This document shows positions 55,592 to 64,000 of a stretch of DNA of 64,000 bases, in pieces (positions within the stretch are counted from its first letter, which is position 1; the number at the start of each line of letters is the position of its first letter). Source of the DNA: Rhodoligotrophos sp. CJ14 (lineage in GTDB: Bacteria; Pseudomonadota; Alphaproteobacteria; Rhizobiales; Im1); the NCBI RefSeq assembly GCF_038811545.1, contig NZ_CP133319.1:4538001-4602000 (forward strand). The letters are read 5' to 3'. Under the pieces are notes generated by a model. It did not search any database. It was given only the letters and a program-made list of their open reading frames with translations, and was not told where the DNA came from. The position numbers were made by a program, and so were the translations under genes.

Positions 55592-56467
55592 TCAGCTTGC
55601 CTTGCGCCGAGCGGCGGGCTTCGAGGCCGCCCTCGAAGACTTGGCGGTGCCTGCCGTCCTGCGCTTGCCGCCCGTTGCTGCCGGCTTCTTATCCGCAAGG
55701 CCGGCGCTCTGGCGCAGAGCTTCCATCAGGTCGACCACCTTGGCGGGTTCACGCGGTTTGGCCTTGGGCAACGGCTTGCCTTCGATCTTGGCCTTCACGA
55801 GCTCGGCGAGTGCCGCCTCATACCGGTCATCGAAGGTCGAGGGATCGAAATGGCCCGACTTCGTGTCGATGATGTGCCGGGCAAGATCCAGCATATCCTT
55901 CGTGATCTTGATGTCGGGAATTTCCCGGAAGGCCGTTTGGGCCGAGCGGACCTCATAATCGAAATTGAGGGTATTCGCGATCAGCCCGCGCTCGTGCGGC
56001 CGGATCAGCACGGTTCTCAGGCGCCGAAACAGGACGGTACGAGCAAGCGCTGCCACGTTCTTGGCAGACAACCCCGCCACGATCACGGAATAGGCCTCTT
56101 GCGCCTCGCGGCCGGCCGGCGCGAGATAATAGGGCTTGTCGAAAAAGACCTCGTCCACTTCGCTGCAGGGAACGAACGCTTCGACGGCGAGCTTCTTGTC
56201 GCTCTGCGGCACGGCGCTCGCGATCTCGTCCGGCGTGAGCACGATATAATCATCCTTGCTCACCTCATAGCCGCGAACCTGGTCCTCGCTCTCAACCGCC
56301 TTTCCCGTGCTCTCATCCACATATTGCCGCCGCACGCGGTTTCCCGTCTTGCGGTTGATCGTGTGGAACGAGACACGCTCCGATGTCGAAGCGGCCGTAT
56401 AGAGAGCTACGGGGCAGACGACTTCGCCGATCTGCAGGTAGCCCTTCCAATTTGCACGCGGTGCCAC
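55592..56467 (-). CDS. Ku protein of non-homologous end joining, copy 2
   Basis: A 291-residue Ku paralogue from GTG 56467 (APRANWKGYLQIGEVVCPVALYTAAS); the frame is open upstream but that part is not Ku-like. Core segments are RRQYVDESTGKAVESEDQVRGYEVS and LFRRLRTVLIRPHERGLIANTLNFDYEV. The C terminus is Lys/Arg/Ala-rich (KPAATGGKRRTAGTAKSSRAASKPAARRKA), longer than in copy 1. The stop ends one base before the ligD ATG, so the two form an operon and are probably the functional pair; copy 1 may form a second or mixed dimer. Confidence 0.94.
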   Translation of the reverse strand: MAPRANWKGYLQIGEVVCPVALYTAASTSERVSFHTINRKTGNRVRRQYVDESTGKAVESEDQVRGYEVSKDDYIVLTPDEIASAVPQSDKKLAVEAFVPCSEVDEVFFDKPYYLAPAGREAQEAYSVIVAGLSAKNVAALARTVLFRRLRTVLIRPHERGLIANTLNFDYEVRSAQTAFREIPDIKITKDMLDLARHIIDTKSGHFDPSTFDDRYEAALAELVKAKIEGKPLPKAKPREPAKVVDLMEALRQSAGLADKKPAATGGKRRTAGTAKSSRAASKPAARRKAS

Positions 56468-56655
56468 GGGGCTGGCCTCCGAAATACGAAGCCTCAACGT
56501 ACCGGCCAAATGTTTCGTTCCTGGTAAATGGGGAATCCTTTCCGGCCCTGCAGCCCCAACTCGGGATGCGCTGGGGCGATCTGGCGCCTTGTCCTGATCA
56601 TGCGACCGGGCTAAGGAGCGCGGGGCTGGTCTACCGGGGCAGATTCGGGGGTTCC

Positions 56656-57462
56656 GTGGATATTGTATTGGTTCTCGAAGCAATTCTGCTCGGCTTGGTG
56701 GAAGGGCTGACCGAGTTTTTGCCTGTTTCCTCGACGGGTCATCTCATTCTTGTCGGCGATCTCATGGGCTTCCAGGGCCCGCCCGGCCGGGTGTTTGAGG
56801 TGGCCATTCAGCTTGGTGCGATCCTGGCGGTCGTCTGCGTCTACTTCCACAAGCTATGGCAGGTGTTGATCAATTTGCCTTATAGCCCTGCTGCACGTCG
56901 GTTCACGATCGCGATCCTGTTGGGCTTTCTGCCCTCTGCCGCCATTGGGGCGGCAATTCACGGCTTCATCAAGTCGGTCCTCTTCAACCCGCTGGTGGTC
57001 TGCGTGGCCTTGATCCTCGGCGGCTTTGCGATCTTGGCTGTAGAGCGGCTCGTTCACGTGGTGCGCTGGCGCCGCGTCGAGGACTTTCCCGCCTCGCTCT
57101 CCTTGCGGATCGGCTTGTTTCAGTGCTTGGCACTGGTGCCCGGCGTCTCGCGCTCCGGTGCCACCATTCTCGGTTCGCTTCTGATGGGTGTTGAGCGCAA
57201 GACGGCGGCGGAATTCAGCTTCTTTGTGGCCATTCCCACGATGTTGGGTGCCACCGCCTACGACTTGTTCAAGAACCGGGATGTGCTGACCCTTGATGGC
57301 ATGGGCGTGATCGCGATCGGTTTCATCGCCGCCTTCATTGCCGCCCTGGTGGTGGTCCGATCCGTCTTGAGCTTCATTTCCCGCTACGGCTTTACCCCGT
57401 TCGCCTATTACCGCATCGCCTTGGGTTCACTCATGCTGGTATGGCTGCTTGCGATGAGATGA
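56656..57462 (+). CDS. uppP: Undecaprenyl-diphosphatase
   Basis: Integral membrane enzyme of 268 residues recycling undecaprenyl diphosphate for peptidoglycan synthesis; also confers bacitracin resistance (BacA family). GTG 56656 after GGGGG gives the usual N terminus DIVLVLEAILLGLVEGLTEFLPVSSTGHLIL with the conserved ExxxE and PVSSTGH motifs. The second conserved region is PGVSRSGATI. The frame is open from 56383 but that extension overlaps ku2. Confidence 0.95.
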   Translation: MDIVLVLEAILLGLVEGLTEFLPVSSTGHLILVGDLMGFQGPPGRVFEVAIQLGAILAVVCVYFHKLWQVLINLPYSPAARRFTIAILLGFLPSAAIGAAIHGFIKSVLFNPLVVCVALILGGFAILAVERLVHVVRWRRVEDFPASLSLRIGLFQCLALVPGVSRSGATILGSLLMGVERKTAAEFSFFVAIPTMLGATAYDLFKNRDVLTLDGMGVIAIGFIAAFIAALVVVRSVLSFISRYGFTPFAYYRIALGSLMLVWLLAMR

Positions 57463-57512
57463 GGCGGTGCGCTTTGCTCGCCCCCAATGCGTTTCGGGTT
57501 CCCGAACTGAAA

Positions 57513-57535
57513 CAGGCCGGCGAAAGGCCGGCCTG
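57513..57535. terminator. Strong hairpin between uppP and the convergent gene
   Basis: CAGGCCGGC and GCCGGCCTG pair perfectly around GAAAG, 51 bases after the uppP stop and 24 before the end of the minus-strand gene. There is no T run on either side, but the stem is very stable. Confidence 0.55.
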
Positions 57536-57558
57536 CATATGCTCTGATCACCTGAGGC

Positions 57559-57891
57559 TTATGGGACGATAACCACTGCGGGTCCGCCTGGTACGCGCCA
57601 CCACGGCGTTCTATAGTAATAGCCACCATAATAGTAGCCATATCCCGGCCGCCGAACCTTATAACGCGGCCCATAGCGCTTCGAGCTATAGACGACAGTC
57701 TTCCGCTTTACCTTGCCGTTCCGTTTGACGACCACCTTTTTCTTGACGACCTTTCTTGCCACCTGATGGATATCAGTGGCTTGGACGGCTGGTACGTGGT
57801 TCGCCGATACTATGGGCGCCGCCTGCGCGGCTCCGAACAAAAGACCGGACAGGCAAATGCCCATCGCGGCCGCAATAAAGCGATGCTTCAT
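57559..57891 (-). CDS. Small secreted protein with a Tyr-rich motif
   Basis: A 110-residue protein with a signal peptide (MKHRFIAAAMGICLSGLLFGAAQA). The mature part has a Lys/Val-rich stretch (ARKVVKKKVVVKRNGKVKRK) and a C-terminal Tyr/Gly/Arg segment, RYGPRYKVRRPGYGYYYGGY followed by YYRTPWW. The last part is shared with the BA14K-family protein at 58184. Function unknown. It probably acts in the envelope. Confidence 0.75.
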   Translation of the reverse strand: MKHRFIAAAMGICLSGLLFGAAQAAPIVSANHVPAVQATDIHQVARKVVKKKVVVKRNGKVKRKTVVYSSKRYGPRYKVRRPGYGYYYGGYYYRTPWWRVPGGPAVVIVP

Positions 57892-58183
57892 GTGCTAGTG
57901 CTCCGACAAGCGGACTTGCGGGATGTGCCGCCTATGCGGTTATCCGTATAGCGCGTGCGCACCGATGTCCGCGCGTTGAAACTGTATCGGATGTCTGCAT
58001 GCCCGTCCATGGCGCCATATGGGACCGGCGGCCTGTCCTGCTTACAGAGTTAATTCATGAAAATTGCCAAATATCCGGGCGCCTCCCTGGGTCAGATGGC
58101 AATCAGCCCCGGAGCTGTGGAACGAAACCGGTGCCGATGCTTTACGCATGCATCCGACAACGGCTCTCAAGGGAGGCCATCAC

Positions 58184-58642
58184 ATGGCTAGAAAGACTTT
58201 GACCATAGCAGCGGGCCTGCTGATGTTTGGCGTCGCTGCGTTGGGCGGAACGCCTCCGCAAGCGTCCGCAGCACCGATAGGGTCGGTCCTGAAGCAGGCA
58301 TCGACCGCTGCAGATGCGAACAGTCTGATTCACGAGGTGCAGTCCCGGCGCTATCGCGGCAGCTATCACCGCCATCGCCACGGCCCCCGCTATCGCCATA
58401 GGCGGCCTGGATATCGCTATTACCATGGCGGCTATTACTATCGCACGCCTTGGTGGCTTGGCGCGGCAGCAGCTGCCGGCATTGCGGGAACCATCGCCGG
58501 TGCCGCTGCAGGTGCGGCCCGGGGAGCAGCGGCCAGCTCGCATGTGGCCTGGTGCCAGCAGCGCTATCGCTCCTACAACCCCGCCACCGATACCTTCACC
58601 GGTTACGATGGCCGGCAATATCGCTGCAACAGCCCATACTGA
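58184..58642 (+). CDS. BA14K family secreted protein
   Basis: A 152-residue protein from ATG 58184 after GGGAGG. Signal peptide to about residue 30. It carries RHGPRYRHRRPGYRYYHGGY and YYRTPWW (as in the gene at 57559), then a Gly/Ala helix (AAAAGIAGTIAGAAAGAARGAAAS), then the BA14K C-terminal module WCQQRYRSYNPATDTFTGYDGRQYRC with two Cys. BA14K proteins are immunoreactive, lectin-like envelope proteins first known from Brucella. The frame is open from 58064 but that part is not a likely start. Confidence 0.88.
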   Translation: MARKTLTIAAGLLMFGVAALGGTPPQASAAPIGSVLKQASTAADANSLIHEVQSRRYRGSYHRHRHGPRYRHRRPGYRYYHGGYYYRTPWWLGAAAAAGIAGTIAGAAAGAARGAAASSHVAWCQQRYRSYNPATDTFTGYDGRQYRCNSPY

Positions 58643-58664
58643 TAGAGTGCGACATTGACCTGAG

Positions 58665-58690
58665 AAAGGGAGGCCGGTGGCCTTCCCTTT
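58665..58690 (+). terminator. Terminator-like hairpin after the BA14K gene
   Basis: AAAGGGAGGCC pairs with GGCCTTCCCTTT (one bulged T) around GGT, 23 bases after the stop. Confidence 0.6.
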
Positions 58691-58734
58691 CCTTGAGCCG
58701 CCCGGTCGGGGATGGCCAGTCGGGTTCCGCCCAT

Positions 58735-58762
58735 AAAAAACGCGGCTCACGAATGAGCCGCG
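58735..58762 (-). terminator. Rho-independent terminator of the EAL gene
   Basis: On the minus strand CGCGGCTCA, loop TTCG, TGAGCCGCG are followed by TTTTTT (plus-strand AAAAAA at 58735-58740). It begins 39 bases after the stop of the gene at 58801. Confidence 0.9.
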
Positions 58763-58800
58763 TAAGGTTGGGGAGTTTTCGGGAGAGATGAACTAGGAGA

Positions 58801-60024
58801 TCATGCCGCGGCGCCTGATCGTTTTCCCGCCGCATTATCGGTGATGACGCGGAGCGCCGGTTTTCGGTTCGTCCAGCGACGCACGAAATTCTCAAACGCC
58901 TCCGCGGCAAGCGGCACCGTTATGAAATAGCCCTGTGCCTGCTCGCACCCGACTTCGCTGAGGAAGTTCAGGATTTTCGAAGTCTCGACACCTTCCGCGA
59001 CCACGCGCAAACCGAGATTATGCCCAAGCCCCACAATCGAGCGGACAATGGTGCGAGCATCCTGATCTCGTTCCACCTGGCTCACGAATGAGCGGTCGAT
59101 TTTAATCTCGCTGAACGGCATGCGATAGAGCTCGACCAGCGATGAATAGCCGGTGCCGAAATCATCGAGTGCCAGGGCGAAGCCCTTCAACCGCATGCGC
59201 GTGAGCACATCGAGTGTCGTGGGCTGGTCATCGAGTGCAACGCTCTCGGTGATCTCGATGACGATACGCTTGGGATCAATGCCGGTGCTGCGCGCCTTCT
59301 GCTCTATTTTGTCAGGCAGGCTGAGATCGGTCAGTAGATCGCCTGGCACGTTGACTGCCATCGTGAAATCAGGCGGGAGATAGGTCCATCGCGCGAGATC
59401 GGAGAAGGCAATGTCGATGACCCGGTCCGTCAGCTGGCCCATCATGCCGAAATCAGCGATTGCCCCGAGGAACCTGTCCGGTGACAGGACCCCGCGCACC
59501 GGATGATGCCAGCGCACCAGCGCCTCGGCACCCTTGAGGGGCAGCTTGTCGCCATCGAGGCTGACCTTCGGCTGATAGCGCAGGACGATTTCGCCTCGGC
59601 CAAAGGCCTGCTCAATCTCACGGAGTGTGACCGCTTCCTGTTTCATCTGGGTTGCCTCGAACAGGGCGGTTGTGTCTTCGCTCGCGAACGGCTTGCGAAG
59701 AATGCCTGCCACATCCAGATGGCGTGCCGCGGCAAGGCTTGCGGCCGTGTGAAGAACCTTTCCGTCGGCATCGCCTGTGATGATTAGCTTGGCATCGCAT
59801 TCGCGGTCGGAGAGCCACCGGATCAGTTCGACCCCGTCCATGTCAGCGACATTTAGGCTCACGCAGACGAGCGTCGGCTGCCAGCCCGAATAGAGTTCGA
59901 TAAACTCATTCGCTGTGGTGAGGGTCCTGGCCTCTATGCCGAAACGACCAGCGAGCGAAACCAGCAATTTGCCCGCCTCGCGATCTGGGTCGACAATCAG
60001 AAGTCTTTGGGTCGTCTGGCTCAT
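58801..60024 (-). CDS. Receiver-like/EAL-domain c-di-GMP phosphodiesterase
   Basis: A 407-residue cytoplasmic protein from ATG 60024. Residues 1-120 are a receiver-like domain (RLLIVDPDREAGKLLVSLAG) in which the usual phospho-acceptor Asp is Ser: CVSLNVADMDG. Residues about 150-395 are an EAL domain with intact EIVLRYQPKVS, GAEALVRWHHP, IEITESV, DDFGTGYSS, KIDRSF and VAEGVET, so it should cleave c-di-GMP. The receiver is probably phosphorylation-independent. No GGDEF domain. It has its own terminator. Confidence 0.92.
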   Translation of the reverse strand: MSQTTQRLLIVDPDREAGKLLVSLAGRFGIEARTLTTANEFIELYSGWQPTLVCVSLNVADMDGVELIRWLSDRECDAKLIITGDADGKVLHTAASLAAARHLDVAGILRKPFASEDTTALFEATQMKQEAVTLREIEQAFGRGEIVLRYQPKVSLDGDKLPLKGAEALVRWHHPVRGVLSPDRFLGAIADFGMMGQLTDRVIDIAFSDLARWTYLPPDFTMAVNVPGDLLTDLSLPDKIEQKARSTGIDPKRIVIEITESVALDDQPTTLDVLTRMRLKGFALALDDFGTGYSSLVELYRMPFSEIKIDRSFVSQVERDQDARTIVRSIVGLGHNLGLRVVAEGVETSKILNFLSEVGCEQAQGYFITVPLAAEAFENFVRRWTNRKPALRVITDNAAGKRSGAAA

Positions 60025-60478
60025 AAAGGCTCGCGAATGTGTCTGCTCTGTTGCTCGGCTCCTCACTGGCCTTCCCAGCTTTGTCCTTGCCGAGTGAGCA
60101 TGCCATAGAGTGATCCGGAAGTCTTACTAAGTTATTCTAATCGGGCCGAAGTACAACCCAGGTGTTTTGTAGTGCCAAAATGAAAAACCGAGAAATTTCA
60201 ATCGCTTGCTGTCGGGCGATGCATTCCTGCATCGGCGTGGTTCAGAGTTGCAAATATGAAGCCCTAGGGAATTGGCCGAGTTCGGACGCCGCGATGGCGA
60301 TTTTGCGACTGTTCAAGGGGTTCTGCGTTCAGCGTAAAGAGCTCTGTTTGGCATTAATTTTACGAGGTTTTGAGCAGTGGTCCGCCAAATTAGCAAGAAG
60401 ATCCGGGGAGAGAGTAAGCTGGACCTATTGAGCAACTGCAAAAAAGCATCACCCTCCGAAAATTTAGAGAGGAGGACT
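60025..60478. other. 454-base AT-richer region between the EAL and metallophosphoesterase genes
   Basis: AT content is higher than in the neighbours (for example 60120-60200 and 60340-60470), as expected of promoter DNA for the divergent genes. Short open frames on the plus strand (60162-60431, 60377 onward) are not protein-like. No repeat or RNA is recognised. Confidence 0.4.
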
Positions 60479-61255
60479 ATGGCGACCCGGCCTGGGACTG
60501 CGCGCGTGCCCGACAAAATGCGCGTATATGCGATTGGCGATGTGCATGGCAGGGCCGACCTCTTGCAGCAAATGCTCCAGATGATCGCCCAGGATATGAA
60601 AGATATAGATCAGGAGCTGTGCAGTTGCGTTTTTCTCGGTGATTATCTCAATCGCGGACCAGCAACGAAGGGCGTAATCGAAACCCTGGTGTCGAGGCCG
60701 ATGGCGCCCGCACGCCACACTTTTCTGCGCGGCAACCACGAGCAGGTGCTGCTTGGCTTTCTCAACGATCCGGGTGGCCTCGCTCAGTTCCTGCGATATG
60801 GCGGAAGTGCAACGCTAGCGTCCTATGGGATCGAAGTTTTTGACGCCCGTGGCCGGCTGCGCGCCGACCGCGAGCTCCATCGCGCCTTCCTGGATGCTTT
60901 GCCCGAAAGTCATTTGAAGTTCTTTCGCGAGTTGATCCTCTATTCTGTTATTGGCGATTATCTCTTCGTGCACGCAGGAATTCGGCCAGGTGTTGCGCTC
61001 GACAACCAGCAGCCGGCCGATCTCGTCTCGATCAGAGAGCCATTCCTGTCCTTTGAGGGCGAGCTTCCCTATGCGGTGGTGCATGGCCATACGCGGGTAT
61101 CCGAACCTGAAATCAGAGCCGCCCGCATTGCCATAGACACCGGGGCATTCAAGACGGGACGGCTCACCTGTCTGGTCCTAGAGCAGGACCAGCGCCGTTT
61201 CCTGATGACCAGCGGAAACGCGATCGCCGCACATGCCGCGTGCCGCTTCGGCTGA
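60479..61255 (+). CDS. Metallophosphoesterase (PPP-type serine/threonine phosphatase-like)
   Basis: A 258-residue protein from ATG 60479 after GAGAGGAGG. PPP-family motifs in order: GDVHGR (about 20), GDYLNRGP (about 54, where most members have DRG), RGNHE (about 84), then a His in LFVHAGIRPG and VHGHTR. This is the layout of bacterial PrpA/ApaH-related phosphatases. Substrate may be phosphoprotein or dinucleoside polyphosphate. The frame is open from 60377 but that start is weak. Confidence 0.9.
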   Translation: MATRPGTARVPDKMRVYAIGDVHGRADLLQQMLQMIAQDMKDIDQELCSCVFLGDYLNRGPATKGVIETLVSRPMAPARHTFLRGNHEQVLLGFLNDPGGLAQFLRYGGSATLASYGIEVFDARGRLRADRELHRAFLDALPESHLKFFRELILYSVIGDYLFVHAGIRPGVALDNQQPADLVSIREPFLSFEGELPYAVVHGHTRVSEPEIRAARIAIDTGAFKTGRLTCLVLEQDQRRFLMTSGNAIAAHAACRFG

Positions 61256-61400
61256 TCTGCGAGCGAGACGACAGAGCCGACGGAACCGGTGGGTGATTAT
61301 TCGGCTCAGCCGTCTCGCAAAACGTTACGATGGCTTAATAAATATTGATGAAGATGGCCTGGGGGGCGTGGTTACCGGTCCGTGACCGAGGCGAGGGTAC

Positions 61401-63170
61401 ATGGCCATGCGGTCAGGCGAGCCCAGGACATCATTTCACACATCCTTGGTGGTGGACTCCCGGAGACGGGGCCTGGCCCGCGCGCAGCCCGAGATTTCCC
61501 TTGCGCAACCGGCCTCATCGCGGTTCCCCGCCGAGGGAGCGGACCTCGCACCGCAAGCTGCGCCGCATCCTGCTTCCGACCCGGATAGGACGGCGAATGG
61601 AGACCGATACCGGGACTTGGCGCGCCTTTCCGCGCATTGGATGTGGGAGACCGACAACTCTGGCAGGCTTCTCTGGCAGGAGGGAAAGAGCCCGCGGGTC
61701 GAGGCCGTTGATCTTGCTGATTACCTCCTTGGCGCAACCCTGCCGGAGCTGATGGCGGCGATCTCGGCCGAACCTTTGCAGGATACCACCATCGACCAGG
61801 TGATCGCACGTGGCGCTGCCTTTTCCGACATCATCTACCGCTATATCGATGCGCTGGATGGGGAGACCTGGATTGGCTTCTCGGGCCTGCCTTTGACCGA
61901 CCCCAAAGGGAATGTGCGGGGCTTCCGGGGCATTGCCAGTGATGTATCAGCGCTCGCCCGATCCGAGATCGAGCTGCGGCATACCAATCGTCAGCTGGTC
62001 CACTCAACCGAGCTTGCGGGCCTCGGCTACTGGGTCTGGGACCTTGAGCAGGATTGCTTCCTGGAATGCTCTGAGGCCCTGGCCCGGCTTTGCGGTGTCA
62101 CGGTCGAGGAATTCAAGGCCATTAATGTCAATGGCCGCGCGTTCATTCATCCGGAAGACGTCGCGGAATACCGGCGCATCGACCACGCCTTCACCACGGC
62201 AGGTAGCCGCTATGAGACGGTCTATCGCATCAGAGCGAGGGATGGTGCGGTGCGGATCTGCCGGGAGATTGGCGAGCGCATTCCGGGAAGCGCCGGCCGG
62301 CCTGACCTTGCCATCGGCACGGTTCAGGACATCACCGAGGATCATCGGCTGCAGGCCGAGCTCAGCGCCGCCAAGGAGCAGCTGGAGCAGCAGATCATCT
62401 CTGAACGCGCCCTCTTTGCCGAGCTCCGCCAGAAGGAGGAAAAGCTGCGGGTGGCACAGAAGCTCGAGGCGGTGAGCCGCCTCGCCAGTGGCATTGCCCA
62501 CGACCTCAACAATATCCTTTTGCCCGTGATCGTTCTGGCCGAGCGCCTTGCGGACAATCTCCCGCCGGGGTCGGCGCGCGGTGACGCGAAAACCATTATG
62601 CTTGGCGCGGAAAGGGCCGCGAGCCTCCTGCGTGACCTTCTCGATTTCACAAGGCAGGGCACCTATACCGCGGAGAGTTCTGATCCGGCGGCGGTCATCC
62701 GCTCCGCCCTGCCGATGATTGAGGCGCAGCTTCCCGCAGGAATTCGGTTGGCGACCGAGATAGAGGCGGATGGCGGCGAGGTGGCGATGAGCAGCGTCCT
62801 GCTCACCCGGGTGGTGCTCAACCTCGCTTGCAACGCTATCGACGCCATGGCGGACCAAGGCACTCTCTATATCGGGCTGAAGCGCATCTCCGGGCAGGAG
62901 CAAGGAAAAGCTTTCTCGATCCATGTCCGGGATACCGGATGCGGCATCGAGCCGGAGGTCGCGAGCAGGATCTTCGATCCCTTCTTCACGACCAAGCCGG
63001 TCGGGAAGGGCACCGGCCTTGGTCTCTCCGTCGCCCATGGTATCGTGACGGCCCATGGCGGATCGATCACCGTCTTAAGCGAGCGAGGACGGGGCACGCT
63101 CTTTGAAATAACCCTGCCGCAAAGCGGCGATCGCGCGGAACGGGATCAATTCCAGGAGGGGCGATCGTGA
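61401..63170 (+). CDS. PAS-domain sensor histidine kinase (soluble)
   Basis: A kinase of up to 589 residues. No membrane helix is seen. After a low-complexity lead come two PAS-type domains (the first near 75-190, the second about 195-325: ELAGLGYWVWDLEQDCF ... RTVYRIRARDGAVR in altered form), a coiled coil, HisKA with the phospho-His in LASGIAHDLNNILLP (about 367), and the HATPase domain with N-box VLNLACNAIDAM, DTGCGIEPE and GKGTGLGLSVAHGIV. The start codon is not certain; a later ATG is possible. It overlaps the response regulator by four bases. Confidence 0.9.
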   Translation: MAMRSGEPRTSFHTSLVVDSRRRGLARAQPEISLAQPASSRFPAEGADLAPQAAPHPASDPDRTANGDRYRDLARLSAHWMWETDNSGRLLWQEGKSPRVEAVDLADYLLGATLPELMAAISAEPLQDTTIDQVIARGAAFSDIIYRYIDALDGETWIGFSGLPLTDPKGNVRGFRGIASDVSALARSEIELRHTNRQLVHSTELAGLGYWVWDLEQDCFLECSEALARLCGVTVEEFKAINVNGRAFIHPEDVAEYRRIDHAFTTAGSRYETVYRIRARDGAVRICREIGERIPGSAGRPDLAIGTVQDITEDHRLQAELSAAKEQLEQQIISERALFAELRQKEEKLRVAQKLEAVSRLASGIAHDLNNILLPVIVLAERLADNLPPGSARGDAKTIMLGAERAASLLRDLLDFTRQGTYTAESSDPAAVIRSALPMIEAQLPAGIRLATEIEADGGEVAMSSVLLTRVVLNLACNAIDAMADQGTLYIGLKRISGQEQGKAFSIHVRDTGCGIEPEVASRIFDPFFTTKPVGKGTGLGLSVAHGIVTAHGGSITVLSERGRGTLFEITLPQSGDRAERDQFQEGRS

Positions 63171-63589
63171 CCTGCGCCGCCCCAACGAGATCTCATCCCC
63201 TCCACTGCCTCGTGGTGGATGACGACCCGATCGTGCTCGAAACCCTGGTCTCGTTGATGCGGGCGGCGGGTTTTGAGACGATCGGAGCGGCCGACGGTCG
63301 GCAAGCCATGGCGCGATTGCGTGAGAGCCAGCCCGACCTCTTGATTTCCGATATCGTGATGCCGGAGATAGAGGGTATCGAGCTGATCCTGCATGTTCGA
63401 GAGCGCTTTCCCAGCATGGCTATTCTTGCCATCTCCGGCGGCTCCCTCAAGCGGGAAGGTGACTTGCTGCGCTATGCCTCCGCGCTCGGCGCAGATGCCG
63501 TCCTCGCCAAGCCCTTCCGCCGGGGCGAGCTGCTCGATGCCATCATGCGCATCCTGCCGGCCGAAAAGGCAAGCCGGGTCATTCGCTAG
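63167..63589 (+). CDS. Single-domain response regulator
   Basis: A 140-residue CheY-like receiver. Acidic pocket in CLVVDDDPIVLETL, phospho-acceptor Asp near 61 in LLISDIVMPEIEGIEL, conserved Ser in ILAISGGS, and Lys in LAKPFRRGEL. No output domain, so it acts by protein contact or as a phosphate shuttle. GTG 63167 overlaps the kinase stop (GTGA), which makes it the cognate partner. Confidence 0.93.
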   Translation: MTCAAPTRSHPLHCLVVDDDPIVLETLVSLMRAAGFETIGAADGRQAMARLRESQPDLLISDIVMPEIEGIELILHVRERFPSMAILAISGGSLKREGDLLRYASALGADAVLAKPFRRGELLDAIMRILPAEKASRVIR

Positions 63590-63632
63590 TCGAGCCGTAC
63601 CTGGCGGACGCGCACCACGGATCCCATGTGCT

Positions 63633-64000
63633 TCAAGCACTTGCCTGCTGTGGCGGCGGTGCGTCTTCCGGTGGGACTGCGCCGAGATCATCGGGAATGC
63701 CGCCGAATTTGTCGCCCAGCCATTGGAACATCACATAGAGCGCCGGAATGAGGATGATGCCGAAGAGTGTGGCAGCGGTCATGCCGCCAAGCACGGTCAC
63801 GCCCATGGAGAAGCGGCTCGCAGCGCCCGCACCCGTCGCGATGACCATCGGCACCACGCCTAAGATGAAGGCGATGGCGGTCATCAGCACCGCGCGAAAC
63901 CGCATATAGGCGCCGACAAGCGCTGCCTCCAACCGCGGCAGACCCGCCTCCCGCTGCTCCTTGGCGAACTCCACGATCAGAATGGCGTTCTTGGCGGCAA
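63633..64000 (-). CDS. RND-family efflux permease, 3' end only
   Basis: The C-terminal 121 or so residues of an AcrB/MexB-type inner-membrane pump; the rest lies beyond the window edge. The visible part starts inside the hallmark [15 protein letters not shown], then [59 protein letters not shown], as in the family. Such pumps export drugs or solvents by proton antiport with a periplasmic adaptor and outer-membrane channel, presumably encoded beyond the window. Confidence 0.93.
   Translation of the reverse strand, partial: AAKNAILIVEFAKEQREAGLPRLEAALVGAYMRFRAVLMTAIAFILGVVPMVIATGAGAASRFSMGVTVLGGMTAATLFGIILIPALYVMFQWLGDKFGGIPDDLGAVPPEDAPPPQQASA

Noticed and set aside
60162-60431. 89-codon plus-strand frame in the intergenic region
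   Set aside because: Cys-rich, unlike any family, without a ribosome site, in AT-richer promoter DNA.
61345-61752. Frame overlapping the start of the histidine kinase
   Set aside because: It is the shifted frame of the kinase lead region; the kinase frame continues into clear PAS and HisKA domains.

Overview
The window is a high-GC chromosomal segment from an alphaproteobacterium, most likely of the order Hyphomicrobiales (Rhizobiales). Supporting signs are a BA14K-family secreted protein, dispersed intergenic repeats of a type common in that order, a full CtrA-type box, the serS-surE-pcm-nlpD gene order, a metal-type KdsA next to pyrG, and a Ku/LigD end-joining locus with two Ku genes. The genus cannot be named from the sequence alone.

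Layout. 1-6.7 kb: housekeeping genes pyrG, an MscS-type channel, a VOC protein and kdsA. 6.8-11.4 kb: serS, surE, pcm and a LysM/M23 envelope protein of the NlpD type. 11.5-17.4 kb: GST, exported copper amine oxidase, 1-Cys peroxiredoxin, EEP-family hydrolase, EamA transporter and a small Sel1-like protein. 17.5-26.1 kb: small exported proteins, a symporter fused to a periplasmic solute-binding domain, a CHASE4-GGDEF-EAL protein, DUF488, a decayed glycosyltransferase and an alpha/beta hydrolase.

26.2-42.7 kb is the most interesting part. It is a self-contained catabolic island of four transcription units around two divergent promoters: a BadI/MenB-like hydratase (minus) facing an SDR, a PaaK-like acyl-CoA ligase and a TetR-hotdog fusion regulator (plus); then an Atu-like set on the minus strand (carboxylase beta, acyl-CoA dehydrogenase, enoyl-CoA hydratase, biotin carboxylase alpha, AtuA) facing a five-gene LivKHMGF-type ABC importer. 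Both divergent promoters carry the same 18-bp inverted repeat, AATGATC-N4-GATCATT, inside a longer conserved box. I infer one acyl-CoA-responsive regulon for uptake, CoA activation, dehydrogenation, carboxylation and hydration of a branched, possibly cyclic isoprenoid-type acid.

42.8-49.4 kb: a 2'-5' RNA ligase-like protein, a 1715-residue autotransporter with about 37 tandem 26-residue repeats, and tRNA-Ser(GCU). 49.8-57.5 kb: cupin, MDR oxidoreductase, HD protein, ku1 facing ligD-ku2, and uppP. 57.6-64 kb: two small secreted proteins sharing a Tyr-rich motif, a pseudoreceiver-EAL protein, a metallophosphoesterase, a PAS histidine kinase with its response regulator, and the 3' end of an RND efflux pump gene cut by the window edge.
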